Shown here: positions 17,400-26,890 of the stretch, in pieces
How positions within the stretch are numbered: position 1 is the first letter of the stretch
Layout of the letters: each line of letters starts with the position of its first letter
Translations under genes and position numbers: made by a program
Assembly: GCF_000151105.2 (NCBI RefSeq)
Contig: NC_014804.1
Coordinates: forward strand, 496,001-560,000
Origin: Thermococcus barophilus MP
GTDB taxonomy: Archaea > Methanobacteriota_B > Thermococci > Thermococcales > Thermococcaceae
DNA: 64,000 nt
Direction: 5' to 3'
The notes under the pieces: generated by a model
Told to the model about the DNA's origin: nothing
Database searches by the model: none
Seen by the model: the letters and a program-made list of their open reading frames with translations, nothing else

Positions 17400-18235
17400 C
17401 GCCGTTCACTCTTAATTTTTGAAACTCCCAGGGTTCCTATCATTATCAGAATAAAGCCCACAGCATGATACACCGTAAAATTCTCCCCAAGAAGTATTGA
17501 CAGTCCAATGGCAACGGCTGGTGCTGGTGTTATTATTGCAGTAGCCTTTGAGAGGTTGATGAGTCTTATTGCTGAGTACCACAAAACTTGAGTTAGCGCA
17601 ATTATCACTCCCTCAACTACAGCAAGTTTTGTAAATTCTAAATCAAGACTTAGAGCCAAAACTAAAAGAATCAGTCCCCCAAATGTGTTTCTGAGGGTAG
17701 CTATTAAATATGGGGAGTACTTCAACTGTTTGGCAATTGTGTGTCCGATCTGCCAGAATAATGGTGTTAGCAAAAGCAATACATCCCCTCTCTTAGGCTC
17801 TATAAATCTTCCCTGAGTTATTACAAGGACTATCCCCAAAAGAATTATCAGCGAAAGGACAAGCTGCTTTTTAGTTATCCTTTCCCTTAGGAATAGGTAT
17901 GAAAGGACAAACGAATACAATACCTCACTCCTTGTTATCAGAGATGCATTTATTGCCGTGCTCATTCTGGCGCCATATGAGTACGCAATGTATGCCAAAG
18001 CGGTTCCAAAAAGGCCCACAAGAAAAGCTTTATGAAGATGCTCGGGGCTTTCTTTTAGCTCTTTCCATTTGCCTGAGGGCAAAATCATTACCCACAATAT
18101 CAAAGAGGCAAACAATGCAGAAAACGCTGCAAAGCTGAGAGGGTTAACTGGATTTGATTTAATAACAACTGGTTCAATTCCTACAAGGATTAGTGCGATG
18201 AAAGCAAACAGTGTTCCCTTGGCTTCTTGATTCAT
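17396..18235 (-). CDS. DMT superfamily (EamA) transporter
   Basis: 279 residues with about ten predicted membrane helices in two five-helix EamA repeats (for example [20 protein letters not shown] and [14 protein letters not shown]). Likely exports or imports small metabolites; the substrate cannot be told. ATG 18235 has GGTGAG four bases upstream. The C-terminus ends in basic KSERR. Confidence 0.85.
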   Translation of the reverse strand: MNQEAKGTLFAFIALILVGIEPVVIKSNPVNPLSFAAFSALFASLILWVMILPSGKWKELKESPEHLHKAFLVGLFGTALAYIAYSYGARMSTAINASLITRSEVLYSFVLSYLFLRERITKKQLVLSLIILLGIVLVITQGRFIEPKRGDVLLLLTPLFWQIGHTIAKQLKYSPYLIATLRNTFGGLILLVLALSLDLEFTKLAVVEGVIIALTQVLWYSAIRLINLSKATAIITPAPAVAIGLSILLGENFTVYHAVGFILIMIGTLGVSKIKSERR

Positions 18236-18360
18236 ACGGCTCACCAAAGGATTTGGATTATTCCTGCACAATCCCAATACACTCTAAAGCTTAATTAAAA
18301 ATGCTTAAAGAGTTTGTGTATGCCTTGATAATTTATGCAGGGGAGAACAAAGTTTTGTTA

Positions 18361-18448
18361 TGGCGCCGGGGCGGGGATTTGAACCCCGGAGGGCTTAACG
18401 CCCACGGACTCTCCAGGCCCGCGCCTTCCCTGGCTAGGCTACCCCGGC
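18361..18448 (-). tRNA. tRNA-Ser (anticodon GGA)
   Basis: Acceptor stem GCCGGGG/CCCCGGC, D arm, anticodon stem CGGGC/GTCCG with loop CTGGAGA (anticodon GGA), a long variable arm TGGGCGTTAAGCCC as in serine tRNAs, T loop GTTCAAATC, discriminator G and an encoded CCA (18361-18363). It begins 20 bp after the S10 stop on the same strand, so it probably matures from the EF-1alpha-S10 transcript. Confidence 0.95.
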
Positions 18449-18468
18449 ACTAAAAATAAGAAGAGCAA

Positions 18469-18777
18469 TCATGAGATAAGCTCGATTTCGATTGTTACGT
18501 CTTCAGGAACGCGAATCCTCATTATCTGCCTCATAGCCCTCTCATCAGCCTCAATGTCAATAAGCCTTTTGTGAACTCTGAGCTCAAATCTATCAAAGGT
18601 TGCAGTTCCCTCACCATCCGGACTTTTCCTTGTTGTTATCCTGATTCTCTTTGTTGGGAGTGGTATAGGACCGCTCATCCTAACTCCTGTTCTCTCTGCA
18701 ATTTGCTTGATTTGATCAGCTACCTCATTAAGGGACTTTATATTGGTGCTTGCAAGCTTGATTCTTGCTTTTTGCAT
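18469..18777 (-). CDS. rpsJ: Small ribosomal subunit protein uS10
   Basis: 102 residues, the archaeal S10 length. Sequence from [20 protein letters not shown] through [22 protein letters not shown] and [14 protein letters not shown] is typical. ATG 18777 has GAGGTGG upstream; a GTG at 18786 is less likely. It follows EF-1alpha on the same strand with a 56-bp gap, an arrangement common in archaea. Confidence 0.96.
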   Translation of the reverse strand: MQKARIKLASTNIKSLNEVADQIKQIAERTGVRMSGPIPLPTKRIRITTRKSPDGEGTATFDRFELRVHKRLIDIEADERAMRQIMRIRVPEDVTIEIELIS

Positions 18778-18833
18778 TTTTGCCACCTCTTAAGAAGCTT
18801 CAGTTAAAAGAAAGAACTTAGAAAGAAAGGGCT

Positions 18834-20120
18834 TCACTCGCCCTTCTGAATGGATATGACCATACCAGCAGCGACTGTTTGACCCATGTCTCTGATAGCG
18901 AATCTACCGAGCTGTGGAATCTCCTTAACTGGCTCGATGACCATTGGCTTGGTTGGTCTGAGGATAACGATAGCTGAGTCACCGGTCTTGATGAACTGTG
19001 GGTTCTGCTCAACGATGTTACCTGTTCTTGGATCAAGCTTTGCAAGGAGCTGTTCAAATCTAACGGCAACCTGTGTGGTGTGTGCGTGGAGAACTGGTGT
19101 GTAACCAACGGTAATGGCTGTTGGGTGGTTGAGGACGATAATCTGAGCCTTGAATGTGTCCTTTGGTCTGACAACTGTTGGAGCCTTGTCTGGGTGTCCA
19201 GCGACGTCACCTCTCTTAATGTCGTTCTTGCTGACACCTCTGACGTTGAATCCGATGTTGTCACCTGGAAGAGCCTCTTGGAGTGGCTCGTGGTGCATCT
19301 CAATGCTCTTGACTTCACCCTGTATTGGCTTGTGGAAGATTGTACTGGCTGGCTCGAAGATGACTACATCACCGACCTTAAGCTTACCTGTCTCAACTCT
19401 ACCGACTGGGACTGTACCGACACCCTTAATTGAGTAAACATCCTGGATTGGGATTCTGAGTGGTTTATCGACGGGCTTTGGTGGCTCTGGAATCTGATCA
19501 AGTGCCTCGATGAGTGTTGGCCCCTTGTACCATGGCATCTTGTCGCTCTTCTTAACGACATTGTCACCTTCCCATGCTGATGTTGGGATGATTGGGAAGT
19601 TCTTGTAGCCGAGCATCTTGAGGAGCTTCTCGACCTGAGCGGCAACTTCTTTGAACCTCTTCTCGTCGTAGTTAACCATATCCATCTTGTTTATACAGAC
19701 AATTATGTGGTTGATACCAAGTGTTCTTGCAAGGAATGCGTGCTCCTTGGTCTGTGGCATGACACCGTCTGTGGCTGCAACGACGAGAACTGCAGCGTCA
19801 GCCTGTGAAGCACCGGTGATCATGTTCTTAACGAAGTCTCTGTGACCTGGAGCGTCAATGATTGTAATGTATCTGTGTGGGGTCTCGAACTTGGTATGAG
19901 CGACGTCAATTGTAATACCTCTTTCCCTCTCTTCCTTGAGCCTGTCCATGACCCAAGCGAACTTGAATGACTTACCCTTTTCACCCATCTCCTCGAACTT
20001 CTTAATGATCTGCTCTGGAATGTTGGCTGTGTCGAAGAGCAGTCTTCCAATCATGGTGCTCTTACCGTGGTCGACGTGTCCGATAAACACAATATTAACG
20101 TGTGGCTTCTCCTTTGCCAT
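18834..20120 (-). CDS. tuf: Translation elongation factor 1-alpha
   Basis: 428 residues. G1 GHVDHGKS (about 14-21), switch [15 protein letters not shown]4 NKMD and G5 SAW are intact; the three EF-Tu domains are full length. It delivers aminoacyl-tRNA to the ribosome as a GTP complex. Two TATA-like elements lie upstream on the minus strand, GCTTTAAAAACC at about 20165-20176 and CTTTTTAAACCC at about 20262-20273, with a long hairpin between them. GGAGGTGG precedes the ATG. First gene of a probable EF-1alpha, S10, tRNA-Ser operon. Confidence 0.98.
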   Translation of the reverse strand: MAKEKPHVNIVFIGHVDHGKSTMIGRLLFDTANIPEQIIKKFEEMGEKGKSFKFAWVMDRLKEERERGITIDVAHTKFETPHRYITIIDAPGHRDFVKNMITGASQADAAVLVVAATDGVMPQTKEHAFLARTLGINHIIVCINKMDMVNYDEKRFKEVAAQVEKLLKMLGYKNFPIIPTSAWEGDNVVKKSDKMPWYKGPTLIEALDQIPEPPKPVDKPLRIPIQDVYSIKGVGTVPVGRVETGKLKVGDVVIFEPASTIFHKPIQGEVKSIEMHHEPLQEALPGDNIGFNVRGVSKNDIKRGDVAGHPDKAPTVVRPKDTFKAQIIVLNHPTAITVGYTPVLHAHTTQVAVRFEQLLAKLDPRTGNIVEQNPQFIKTGDSAIVILRPTKPMVIEPVKEIPQLGRFAIRDMGQTVAAGMVISIQKGE

Positions 20121-20190
20121 TTTTATCCACCTCCAAATTTCTGCCTAACCTTATTGACTGGGATAGGTTTTTAAAGCTTTCTGTAACCTC

Positions 20191-20230
20191 GGCTCTCTTG
20201 AGCGGGAAACCCGCTTTTTGCAAGAGAGCC
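20191..20230. promoter_or_regulatory. Long perfect hairpin upstream of EF-1alpha
   Basis: GGCTCTCTTG (20191-20200) pairs with CAAGAGAGCC (20221-20230); inside, AGCGGG (20201-20206) pairs with CCCGCT (20210-20215) around an AAA loop, leaving a one-sided TTTTG bulge. It sits between two TATA-like boxes on the minus strand, so it lies either in a long EF-1alpha leader or in a separate small RNA. Function unknown. Confidence 0.5.
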
Positions 20231-20380
20231 TCATGAGTCCAAAGGAAGATACAGGAGAGGGTTTAAAAAGTTAACTAATTGCGGTTTTTGCAAAATGGTA
20301 CTTTCAGAACAAAGAGCATCCAATGTGTATGCTCTAACTCGTTTTGTGTAGAACTCTTTGACTTTTTCTTTTGAAAGCTT

Positions 20381-20763
20381 CGCCCTTTAGGGTGGGGATG
20401 CAGTATTCTTGGGTCTGCCGTTCAAATCACTGAAAGCCTTTTAAGTTTTGGAGTGGTAAGGACTCTGAAAGAGTCCTTTCAGGGATAGCCCTCTTGGAGG
20501 GCTTTCACCGTGCCCCTGAAACGGACGCCGACAGGCGTCCTTCGAAAACTGCCCTCTTGGGCAGTTAGAGTTTGAGATACGATAACCCCGAGCCTGTCTG
20601 CTCTGGCAGGTAGGGGTAATGGGCCTGAGACCGGGCCTGCAGGCTGAGCCGAAACCGGTGACGGGAGTAGTGATGAGCCCCCAAACCAATGAAGCGCCCT
20701 GGAGGAGGGGTTATGACTCCCGAGAGGAACCCTCACCCTTCAGGGCGGGGAGGAGGTCAGATA
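20381..20763 (+). mobile_element. IS200/IS605-like remnant or MITE with densely folded RNA
   Basis: No gene fits this GC-rich stretch. Both ends carry the same imperfect palindrome followed by GGGG: CCCTTTAGGG at 20383-20392 and CCCTTCAGGG at 20736-20745, the latter within a GGCGGGGAGGAGGTCAG end resembling right ends of archaeal TnpB elements. Within 20458-20565 are four perfect 7-8 bp hairpins (20458-20478, 20487-20503, 20523-20540, 20548-20565), the second enclosed by an outer stem (20477-20484 with 20514-20521). The last 150 bp, read on the plus strand, include PKPVTGVVMSPQTNEAPW, which resembles a degraded TnpB tail. I infer a deletion derivative that kept the ends and an omega-RNA-like segment. 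No transposase is present. Confidence 0.5.
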
Positions 20764-20796
20764 AACTGTATTGCCGGCTTCATTTCCTTCAATTTT

Positions 20797-21381
20797 TCAC
20801 CTCTCAACTTCAAACCAATCCTCAGCTCTCAGTGTTTTCTCCCTCCAGTAGGGAAGTGTAATCTTTGAATATCTAACATTTGGATTGTACGTAACTACCA
20901 CCCTATATCTGCCCTTCCACGGGAAATACCAGTCCTTTATTTTCCCATCTTCATGTCTTCTGCCCCATGAAAACTCGTAGATACCAACAATTTCCTCACC
21001 AGGTTGAAGAACCTTGAGGTTTTCATCCGTTGGAGGCAAGAGCGAGGGTCTTGGGCCAGAATATTTAATCTGGGTTCCATTCTCAAAATAAATCTCGATA
21101 CTTAGGGAGATCCATCTCATGGGAGCTATCACCCTCACCGGAGCAGCACCAACGTTTTTCAATCTGAGGGTTATGTTGAAAATTTCGTTTGATGTCAAAG
21201 CTTTTGGAGAAACACTAACAGAAAGAGACAAATTGCCTTTATATAACATCTTCTGGGTACTGTTTTCTACATTCTCAGAATTCATGATATCTACAGAATC
21301 AGAATCTTCGATCCTCTGATTCTTCCCGCCAACAATTAAGAGTACTAAAAGGAGCGTAATAAGAATTACCACCTTTTTCAC
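20797..21381 (-). CDS. Secreted or membrane-anchored hypothetical protein
   Basis: About 194 residues. A basic start and a hydrophobic segment (VVILITLLLVLLIVGG) suggest a signal anchor. The rest looks like a single beta-sandwich domain with a LSVSVSPKALTSNEIFNITL strand pattern and an end RYRVVVTYNPNVRY, similar in style to archaeal extracellular Ig-like domains. I prefer the GTG at 21381 with AAGGTGG upstream over the GTG at 21390. The family is not recognised. Confidence 0.6.
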   Translation of the reverse strand: MKKVVILITLLLVLLIVGGKNQRIEDSDSVDIMNSENVENSTQKMLYKGNLSLSVSVSPKALTSNEIFNITLRLKNVGAAPVRVIAPMRWISLSIEIYFENGTQIKYSGPRPSLLPPTDENLKVLQPGEEIVGIYEFSWGRRHEDGKIKDWYFPWKGRYRVVVTYNPNVRYSKITLPYWREKTLRAEDWFEVER

Positions 21382-21521
21382 TTTATCCACCTTGATCTAT
21401 AAAGATATTCCACCCTCCGTTTATATAAACCTTTTCTGACATAGTTAATGGAAAATAATCCATAACTGTTACAGAAATACCATAGCAAAAATCAAATTGT
21501 AAAAAGTCAGAAGAGAAAAAG

Positions 21522-23720
21522 TCAGAACTGTGGACAGATGTCCTTCTCCGTTGGTGGGTTTGGATCGAGCCCCTTCCTCTGTCTGATCTGCCTAATTATT
21601 TGGATAGCAAGTTCCTGGGGAACTCTCTCGAATCCTGCATGTTCAGTGCTCCACAATGCTCTACCACTTGTTGCACTTCTGATTGCTCCAGCAAATCCAA
21701 ACATCTCAGCAACTGGCGCCTTTGCAATGATGGTCATGACCTCACCTTCCTGCCTCATATCAAGGAGCTGACCTCTTCTCTGGCTGATTTCCCTGCTGAC
21801 TGGGCCCATGTACTCGTATGGAACGTTGATGATAACTTTCTGGTATGGCTCGTAAAGGACCGGACCAGCTTTCATCATTGCACAGTGAATGGCTGTTCTA
21901 ATTGCTGGATAAATCTGGGCTGGACCTCTGTGTACGTTGTCCTCGTGGATTTGTGCATCGACTAATCTAACGATAACCTTCATGACCGGCTCTTTTGCAA
22001 GTGGCCCCTCATCCATTGCTTGGTGGAAACCATCAATGAGTAAGTCCATAACCTCGTTGAGATACTGGATACCCTTGGTGTTGTCAAGGAATATGTTTCC
22101 TCTGTAGACATCAACAATACCTCTGGCGATATCGTAGTCCATTCCGAGCTCAGCAAGCTTCTTCGCAACAGCTTTTCTGTCCTTTGGTCTTCCCTCTGGA
22201 ATTTCGCCATCTCTAATTGCCTGATAGATGTTGTCTGGCATTGGCTCAACTACAACGTAGAACCTGTTGTGCTTGTTTGGTGACTTGCCTTCAACGATTG
22301 GGCTGACCTTTGTGATGCTCTCTCTGTAGACGACAATTGGTTCTGAAACATCAACATCAATGCCCCAGTCTTCTTTGAGCTTGTAGAGCTTGACCTCTAA
22401 GTGCAATTCTCCCATACCGCTGAGTAAGTGCTGTCCAGTTTCCTGATCAATCTTAACTTGAAGTGTTGGGTCTTCCTTGGCTAATTGCCTGAGAGCCTCG
22501 ATGAGTCTGGGCAGGTCTTTAATGTTCTTTGCCTCAATTGCAACTGTAACGACTGGCTCGCTTGTGTAGTGCAGAGCTTCGAACGGTTCAATTGGTTCTT
22601 GAGCGACTGTCTCACCAGCCATTGCATCTCTCAAACCAGTTACAGCGACAATGTTGCCTGCTGGAACTGCCTCCATGTTGACCCTCTCTGGACCCATGTA
22701 GATACCGACCTGCTGGATTCTGGCTTTCCTCTTTGCAGAGATAAGGTAAACCTCCTGACCAGTCTTAACGGTACCGCTCCAGACTCTGCCTGTTGAAACC
22801 TCACCGGCGTGCTTGTCAATGATGATCTTTGTAACAACCATGACCATTTTACCTTTTGGATCACATTTGAGCATTGCCTGACCGACATCGCTGTTGATAT
22901 CACCGCGCCAGAGGTGTGGAATTCTGTACTTCTGAGCCTCTAACGGGTTTGGCAAATGCCTAACGACCATGTCAAGGACAACAACGTGGAGCGGAGCTTT
23001 CTTCCTGAGGGTCTTCAGATCACCTGCATTTGTTAGGTCAATTATTTCCTTAAATGAAACTCCAGTCTTTTTCATGAATGGAACGCTGAGAGCCCAGTTG
23101 TAGTAAGCTGAACCGAATGCAACGCTTCCATCGTTAACGTTAACCAGCCACTGTTTCTTGAACTCCTCTGGAGCATATCTCTTGATGAGCCTGTTAACGT
23201 CTGTGATTATCTTAACGAATCTCTCCTGCATCTGCTGTGGGGTAAGCTTAAGCTCTCTGATGAGTCTATCAACTTTGTTGATGAAGAGAACGGGCTTAAC
23301 GTATTCCCTCAAGGCTTGTCTGAGAACTGTTTCAGTCTGTGGCATAACTCCTTCGACAGCGTCAACGACTATGATTGCACCGTCAATTGCTCTCATCGCT
23401 CTTGTAACGTCACCACCGAAGTCAACGTGACCGGGAGTGTCAATTAAGTTAATCAGGTACTCCTTTCCCTCGTACTCGTGAACCATTGAAACGTTAGCTG
23501 CGTTGATTGTAATTCCCCTCGCCTGCTCCTGCTCATCGAAGTCAAGGACAAGCTGCTTTCCTGCAAGCTCTTCGCTAATCATACCCGCCCCTGCCAGCAG
23601 GTTATCACTCAATGTTGTCTTACCGTGGTCAATGTGAGCAGCAATACCCATATTTCTAATTCTCTCGGGCTGAGTCATCAGCTCCTTAATTTTTGCAATC
23701 ATCTCTTCCCTTCTTCCCAT
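21522..23720 (-). CDS. fusA: Translation elongation factor 2
   Basis: 732 residues, GTPase driving ribosomal translocation. G1 [10 protein letters not shown] (about 26-35), [11 protein letters not shown] switch [16 protein letters not shown], and C-terminal domains including the diphthamide region [20 protein letters not shown] (the His becomes diphthamide). Upstream on the minus strand GATTTATAACC gives a clear TATA box and GGTGGTG precedes the ATG. No intein. Confidence 0.98.
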   Translation of the reverse strand: MGRREEMIAKIKELMTQPERIRNMGIAAHIDHGKTTLSDNLLAGAGMISEELAGKQLVLDFDEQEQARGITINAANVSMVHEYEGKEYLINLIDTPGHVDFGGDVTRAMRAIDGAIIVVDAVEGVMPQTETVLRQALREYVKPVLFINKVDRLIRELKLTPQQMQERFVKIITDVNRLIKRYAPEEFKKQWLVNVNDGSVAFGSAYYNWALSVPFMKKTGVSFKEIIDLTNAGDLKTLRKKAPLHVVVLDMVVRHLPNPLEAQKYRIPHLWRGDINSDVGQAMLKCDPKGKMVMVVTKIIIDKHAGEVSTGRVWSGTVKTGQEVYLISAKRKARIQQVGIYMGPERVNMEAVPAGNIVAVTGLRDAMAGETVAQEPIEPFEALHYTSEPVVTVAIEAKNIKDLPRLIEALRQLAKEDPTLQVKIDQETGQHLLSGMGELHLEVKLYKLKEDWGIDVDVSEPIVVYRESITKVSPIVEGKSPNKHNRFYVVVEPMPDNIYQAIRDGEIPEGRPKDRKAVAKKLAELGMDYDIARGIVDVYRGNIFLDNTKGIQYLNEVMDLLIDGFHQAMDEGPLAKEPVMKVIVRLVDAQIHEDNVHRGPAQIYPAIRTAIHCAMMKAGPVLYEPYQKVIINVPYEYMGPVSREISQRRGQLLDMRQEGEVMTIIAKAPVAEMFGFAGAIRSATSGRALWSTEHAGFERVPQELAIQIIRQIRQRKGLDPNPPTEKDICPQF

Positions 23721-23900
23721 TTACACCACCTTCATGAGCATGTTCATCATTCAGTTAAAAAGTTGGGTTATAAATCTTTCCATAGGGAAGAATAGAGAAA
23801 GTTAAGCCATTATTGTTTCCAACTACCCGACTTTTGCTGGGAACTGTAGCGTCATGAATATAGAGAAACCTGTTAAAGGGTTTAACTCTTCAATACATTA

Positions 23901-24686
23901 TCAAAGTCCCAAGTGCCCTCTCAGGTATTTTAAATCCACATCAGCTGTCATATCTATGTTTATTGGGGTCACACTAACTTTTCTCTCGACTTTTACTGCA
24001 TACATATCAGTCCCTGGCTCAAGCACATCTCTTGGACATTGTGTGCCAACAATCCAGTAATAGGGAGTCCCTTTTGGGTCTATTCTCTCCTCTACTGACG
24101 GCTGGTACATCCTCCTTGCTAAGCGCGTGATCTCTATTGGAGTGCTTTCATCTGCATCATAGGGAATGTTAACGTTGAGCATATCAACGCCCTTTGGAAG
24201 CCCCTTTTCAAGAACTGCTTTCGCAATCTTTTTCAGAAATAACTTTGCCATTGTAAAGTCTATCTCTTCCCCTGCACCGAATTTGTACTTCTCTCTGTTC
24301 ACTTCTAAACTTATCGCAATGCTTGGAATTCCGTGGGTTGCTGCTTCAATTGCAGCACTTGCAGTTCCGGAGATTGTGATTTCAGTACTCATGTTTTCTC
24401 CCAAGTTAATCCCGCTAATTGCTAAATCAAAACTTCCAAATCGAGCCAGTGCAAATATTACACAGTCAACGGGCATTCCATCTAAGGCATAAGCCGCTTT
24501 TACTCCATTTATCGTTACACGTTTCGCTCTCAGAGGTCTGTGCAGAGTCATTGCCCTTCCGCTTGCACTCCTCTGAAACATTGGTGCAACGACATAAACA
24601 TCTCCAAGTCCTCTAAGTGCCTCAATTGCGGCTCTTATCCCTCTTGAGTAAATACCATCGTCGTTTGTTATGAGTATCTTTGGCAT
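23901..24686 (-). CDS. surE: 5'/3'-nucleotidase SurE
   Basis: 261 residues. MPKILITNDDGIYSRGIRAA holds the NDDG metal motif; FQRSASGRAMTLHRPL and SGINLGENMSTEITISGTASAA are the other SurE signatures. Metal-dependent dephosphorylation of nucleoside monophosphates. TTTATAAG lies about 22 bp before the ATG and there is no ribosome site, so the message is probably leaderless. Confidence 0.95.
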   Translation of the reverse strand: MPKILITNDDGIYSRGIRAAIEALRGLGDVYVVAPMFQRSASGRAMTLHRPLRAKRVTINGVKAAYALDGMPVDCVIFALARFGSFDLAISGINLGENMSTEITISGTASAAIEAATHGIPSIAISLEVNREKYKFGAGEEIDFTMAKLFLKKIAKAVLEKGLPKGVDMLNVNIPYDADESTPIEITRLARRMYQPSVEERIDPKGTPYYWIVGTQCPRDVLEPGTDMYAVKVERKVSVTPINIDMTADVDLKYLRGHLGL

Positions 24687-24740
24687 GGATTAATCTTGTC
24701 AAATCAACTTATAAATTTGTGGTAGAAAAATAAAAACTGT

Positions 24741-25325
24741 TCAGACTATTACTGAGTTCTGCTTGGATGGCAACTCTTCTGGAAGAGAGAAGTAAGCCAC
24801 AATTTCAAGGATTCTCGCTACAAAAATTATCAATAGCCCAATGAGTATTATTGCAGTCAGAGCTCCTATGAAATAGAGTAATCCTGTCGTTTTAAAGAGA
24901 TCTACATCTGTATGTTCAGCTATCAGCTCATAGCTTTTCTTGAGGTAGTAAGAACCAAGCGAAAACATAATCCAGAAAATTACAAAGCCCACAAGAATGC
25001 TCCCTATGATTGCCATTATTGCTCCAAAATTCTGCATTTCATGCTCAAATGCTCTTGGACCGCCCATTGCTATTATCGATGTTCCAAGAACTGCTATGAT
25101 GGCGATTATTAACGCAAGAAACGCACCGATCTGGAGAATGAATGAGATGAGGTAGTTCTTGAAAATTGCTTCATCGCCGGTTTCATTCGAAATTTCTTTC
25201 ACAGCTAAGAGAATAAGTACAATGCCGACTATGCTTAGGGCACTGCCCAGCCTTGGAACTACACCACCTACTAATGCTAAAATCGCGCCAATTCCTCCAT
25301 ACATCTTGGCTTGACTCAGTGTCAT
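24741..25325 (-). CDS. DUF996 family membrane protein
   Basis: 194 residues, mostly hydrophobic, with five or so membrane helices. It starts MTLSQAKMYGGIGAILALVG, as DUF996 proteins do, and has NYLISFILQIGAFLALIIAI and SYYLKKSYELIAEHTDVDLF. ATG 25325 has AGGTGATC upstream. Function unknown. Confidence 0.75.
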   Translation of the reverse strand: MTLSQAKMYGGIGAILALVGGVVPRLGSALSIVGIVLILLAVKEISNETGDEAIFKNYLISFILQIGAFLALIIAIIAVLGTSIIAMGGPRAFEHEMQNFGAIMAIIGSILVGFVIFWIMFSLGSYYLKKSYELIAEHTDVDLFKTTGLLYFIGALTAIILIGLLIIFVARILEIVAYFSLPEELPSKQNSVIV

Positions 25326-25441
25326 GACGATCACCTGGATAAATTACTAAATTTGTAGATATAATCTTTTCTCTTTTTTAAGTTGAAAATAATCACAGCA
25401 ACTTTAAAAACCCAAGCCTCGATGCCTTGGTAGGTGAGAAA

Positions 25442-26410
25442 ATGAGTTATTGGACAAGTGAAGACAACGTTGCTGGAAGAAAAGGGGTTGCATTGTTCAT
25501 AATCCTACCAACTATTGGTTGCTATCGTTACAGAATAGGGCAAGCCTGCTACATGTGCTCATATCCTGCATCTGCACCAAAGATGCCGTGGAATCAGGAG
25601 GAAATAGTTGAATATGTGAAAAAGGCTCTTAAAAAAATTGAAGATAAAGAGAGAGTTGCCGTGAGAATCTTTACTTCTGGTTCATTTCTTGACGACGGTG
25701 AGCTTAAACCAGAGACGAGAAAAAAGATTTTCAAACTTTTGGCTGGGTATGATAATATCAAGGAAATTGTGATTGAATCAAGATCGGAGCTTGTGAGATA
25801 CAATGCCGTTAAGGAACTTGCAGATATTGCCGAAGACAGGCACTTTGAAATTGCAATTGGGCTTGAGACCGCAAACAATGATATAGCGGATGTATGTATA
25901 AACAAGGGCAATACTTTTGAACAATTTGTCAATGCCAGTGAAGAAATAAGAAGTGCTGGTGCGAAGGTTAAAACATATCTCCTCCTAAAGCCAATTTTCT
26001 TAAGCGAGAGAGACGGGATTGAAGATGTAAAAGAGAGCATAAAAAAAGCCGCCCCTTATACTGATACATTTTCCATAAACATCACAAACATACAAAAGGG
26101 TACAGTTTATGAAAGACTCTGGGAAAAACGGGAATACAGACCTCCTTGGCTGTGGAGTGTTGTCAAAATATTAAAATGGGCAAAAATGACATTTCCGGAA
26201 AAAAGAATCCTCAGCGATCCAGTAGGAGCCGGCTCAAAAAGAGGCCCTCATAATTGCGGGAAGTGTGATAAGATGATTGCCGATGCAATAAGGAAGTTTT
26301 CAACAACCCAAGAACTCAAATATCTTGAGAATCTCGAGCATGAATGCATAGCGGAGTGGGAATATATAGTTCAGGAGGGGCTCTTAGACTGGCAGTTACT
26401 CACTTATTAA
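25442..26410 (+). CDS. Archaeosine synthase radical SAM subunit RaSEA
   Basis: 322 residues. Radical SAM protein with GCYRYRIGQACYMCSYPA, where three cysteines (C-x8-C-x2-C) would bind the 4Fe-4S cluster, and RIFTSGSFLDDGEL and IGLETANNDIADVCINKG in the barrel. This pattern belongs to RaSEA, which with ArcS turns preQ0-lysine at tRNA position 15 into archaeosine. Further cysteines near the C-terminus (NCGKCDKM) are conserved-looking. ATG 25442 has GGTGAG upstream. Another gene of the same pathway, queE, lies at 61220. Confidence 0.85.
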   Translation: MSYWTSEDNVAGRKGVALFIILPTIGCYRYRIGQACYMCSYPASAPKMPWNQEEIVEYVKKALKKIEDKERVAVRIFTSGSFLDDGELKPETRKKIFKLLAGYDNIKEIVIESRSELVRYNAVKELADIAEDRHFEIAIGLETANNDIADVCINKGNTFEQFVNASEEIRSAGAKVKTYLLLKPIFLSERDGIEDVKESIKKAAPYTDTFSINITNIQKGTVYERLWEKREYRPPWLWSVVKILKWAKMTFPEKRILSDPVGAGSKRGPHNCGKCDKMIADAIRKFSTTQELKYLENLEHECIAEWEYIVQEGLLDWQLLTY

Positions 26411-26423
26411 ACTTCACCATGTT

Positions 26424-26437
26424 TTTACATTTGTAAA
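26424..26437. promoter_or_regulatory. Palindrome TTTACATTTGTAAA, distal operator candidate of the KGOR operon
   Basis: TTTACA and TGTAAA arms separated by TT, 14 bp after the RaSEA stop. The same pattern (TTTAC-N4-GTAAA) recurs at the KGOR promoter 160 bp downstream, which suggests a single regulator binding both. Confidence 0.45.
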
Positions 26438-26587
26438 CATAATTTATGGCAAAATCTTCTAAAAAAGTGTTCATTTGCATTGTCAAAACTGTTGAATAAA
26501 CTCTTGAAACTCTCTTTTTAATGCACAAAGATATGTAATCTTTACTTTGGGCGATATCACACTTTTGGTTTTCGAAAGCTTTAAATG

Positions 26588-26603
26588 TTTTACATACGTA
26601 AAA
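26588..26603. promoter_or_regulatory. Palindrome TTTTACATACGTAAAA at the KGOR promoter
   Basis: Six-base arms TTTTAC/GTAAAA lie immediately after a TATA-like GCTTTAAATG (26578-26587) and before the expected transcription start, 28 bp upstream of the first KGOR gene. A protein bound here would block transcription, so a repressor site is inferred. The regulator is not identified. Confidence 0.5.
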
Positions 26604-26630
26604 ACTTTGAGCAATTTGCAGGTGATGATT

Positions 26631-26888
26631 ATGGCAGATGTCGAAATTAAGACGGAGGGCTATCTCACCATAGGAAAAACTGACCAGGTGGAAATTGACG
26701 TCGATACTTTTCTTTGCAAAGGCTGCGGGATCTGTGTTGAACTTTGCCCAAGAAAAGTCTTTGAATGGAGCAAAGAGCTGAGCGAAAAAGGTGTTCATTA
26801 TCCTGTTCCAGTTCACGCTGATAAATGCGTTAAATGCAAGCTCTGTGAACTCTTGTGTCCAGATTTCGCCATAGCCGTTAGGTGGTAG
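26631..26888 (+). CDS. korD: 2-oxoglutarate:ferredoxin oxidoreductase delta subunit (ferredoxin-like)
   Basis: 85 residues with two 4Fe-4S motifs, CKGCGICVELCP and CVKCKLCELLCP. It passes electrons from the TPP-containing core to ferredoxin. ATG 26631 with GGTGATG upstream. It is the first of seven genes in the order delta, alpha, beta, gamma, alpha, beta, gamma known from Pyrococcus furiosus KGOR. Confidence 0.9.
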   Translation: MADVEIKTEGYLTIGKTDQVEIDVDTFLCKGCGICVELCPRKVFEWSKELSEKGVHYPVPVHADKCVKCKLCELLCPDFAIAVRW

Positions 26889-26890
26889 CT

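Noticed and set aside
18818-19318. Ser/Thr-rich frame inside EF-1alpha
   Set aside because: It is a shadow in another frame of a highly conserved gene.
20458-20565. Tandem hairpins as a CRISPR array
   Set aside because: The hairpins differ in sequence and there are no repeats separated by unique spacers; no cas genes are nearby.
20441-20861. Frames of 80-85 codons on both strands over the hairpin region
   Set aside because: They cross perfect hairpins, have no ribosome sites, and the plus-strand frame resembles only a degraded TnpB tail.
26400-26816. A 138-codon minus-strand frame before the KGOR operon
   Set aside because: It covers the promoter and the ferredoxin gene in antisense, with unusual composition and no ribosome site.
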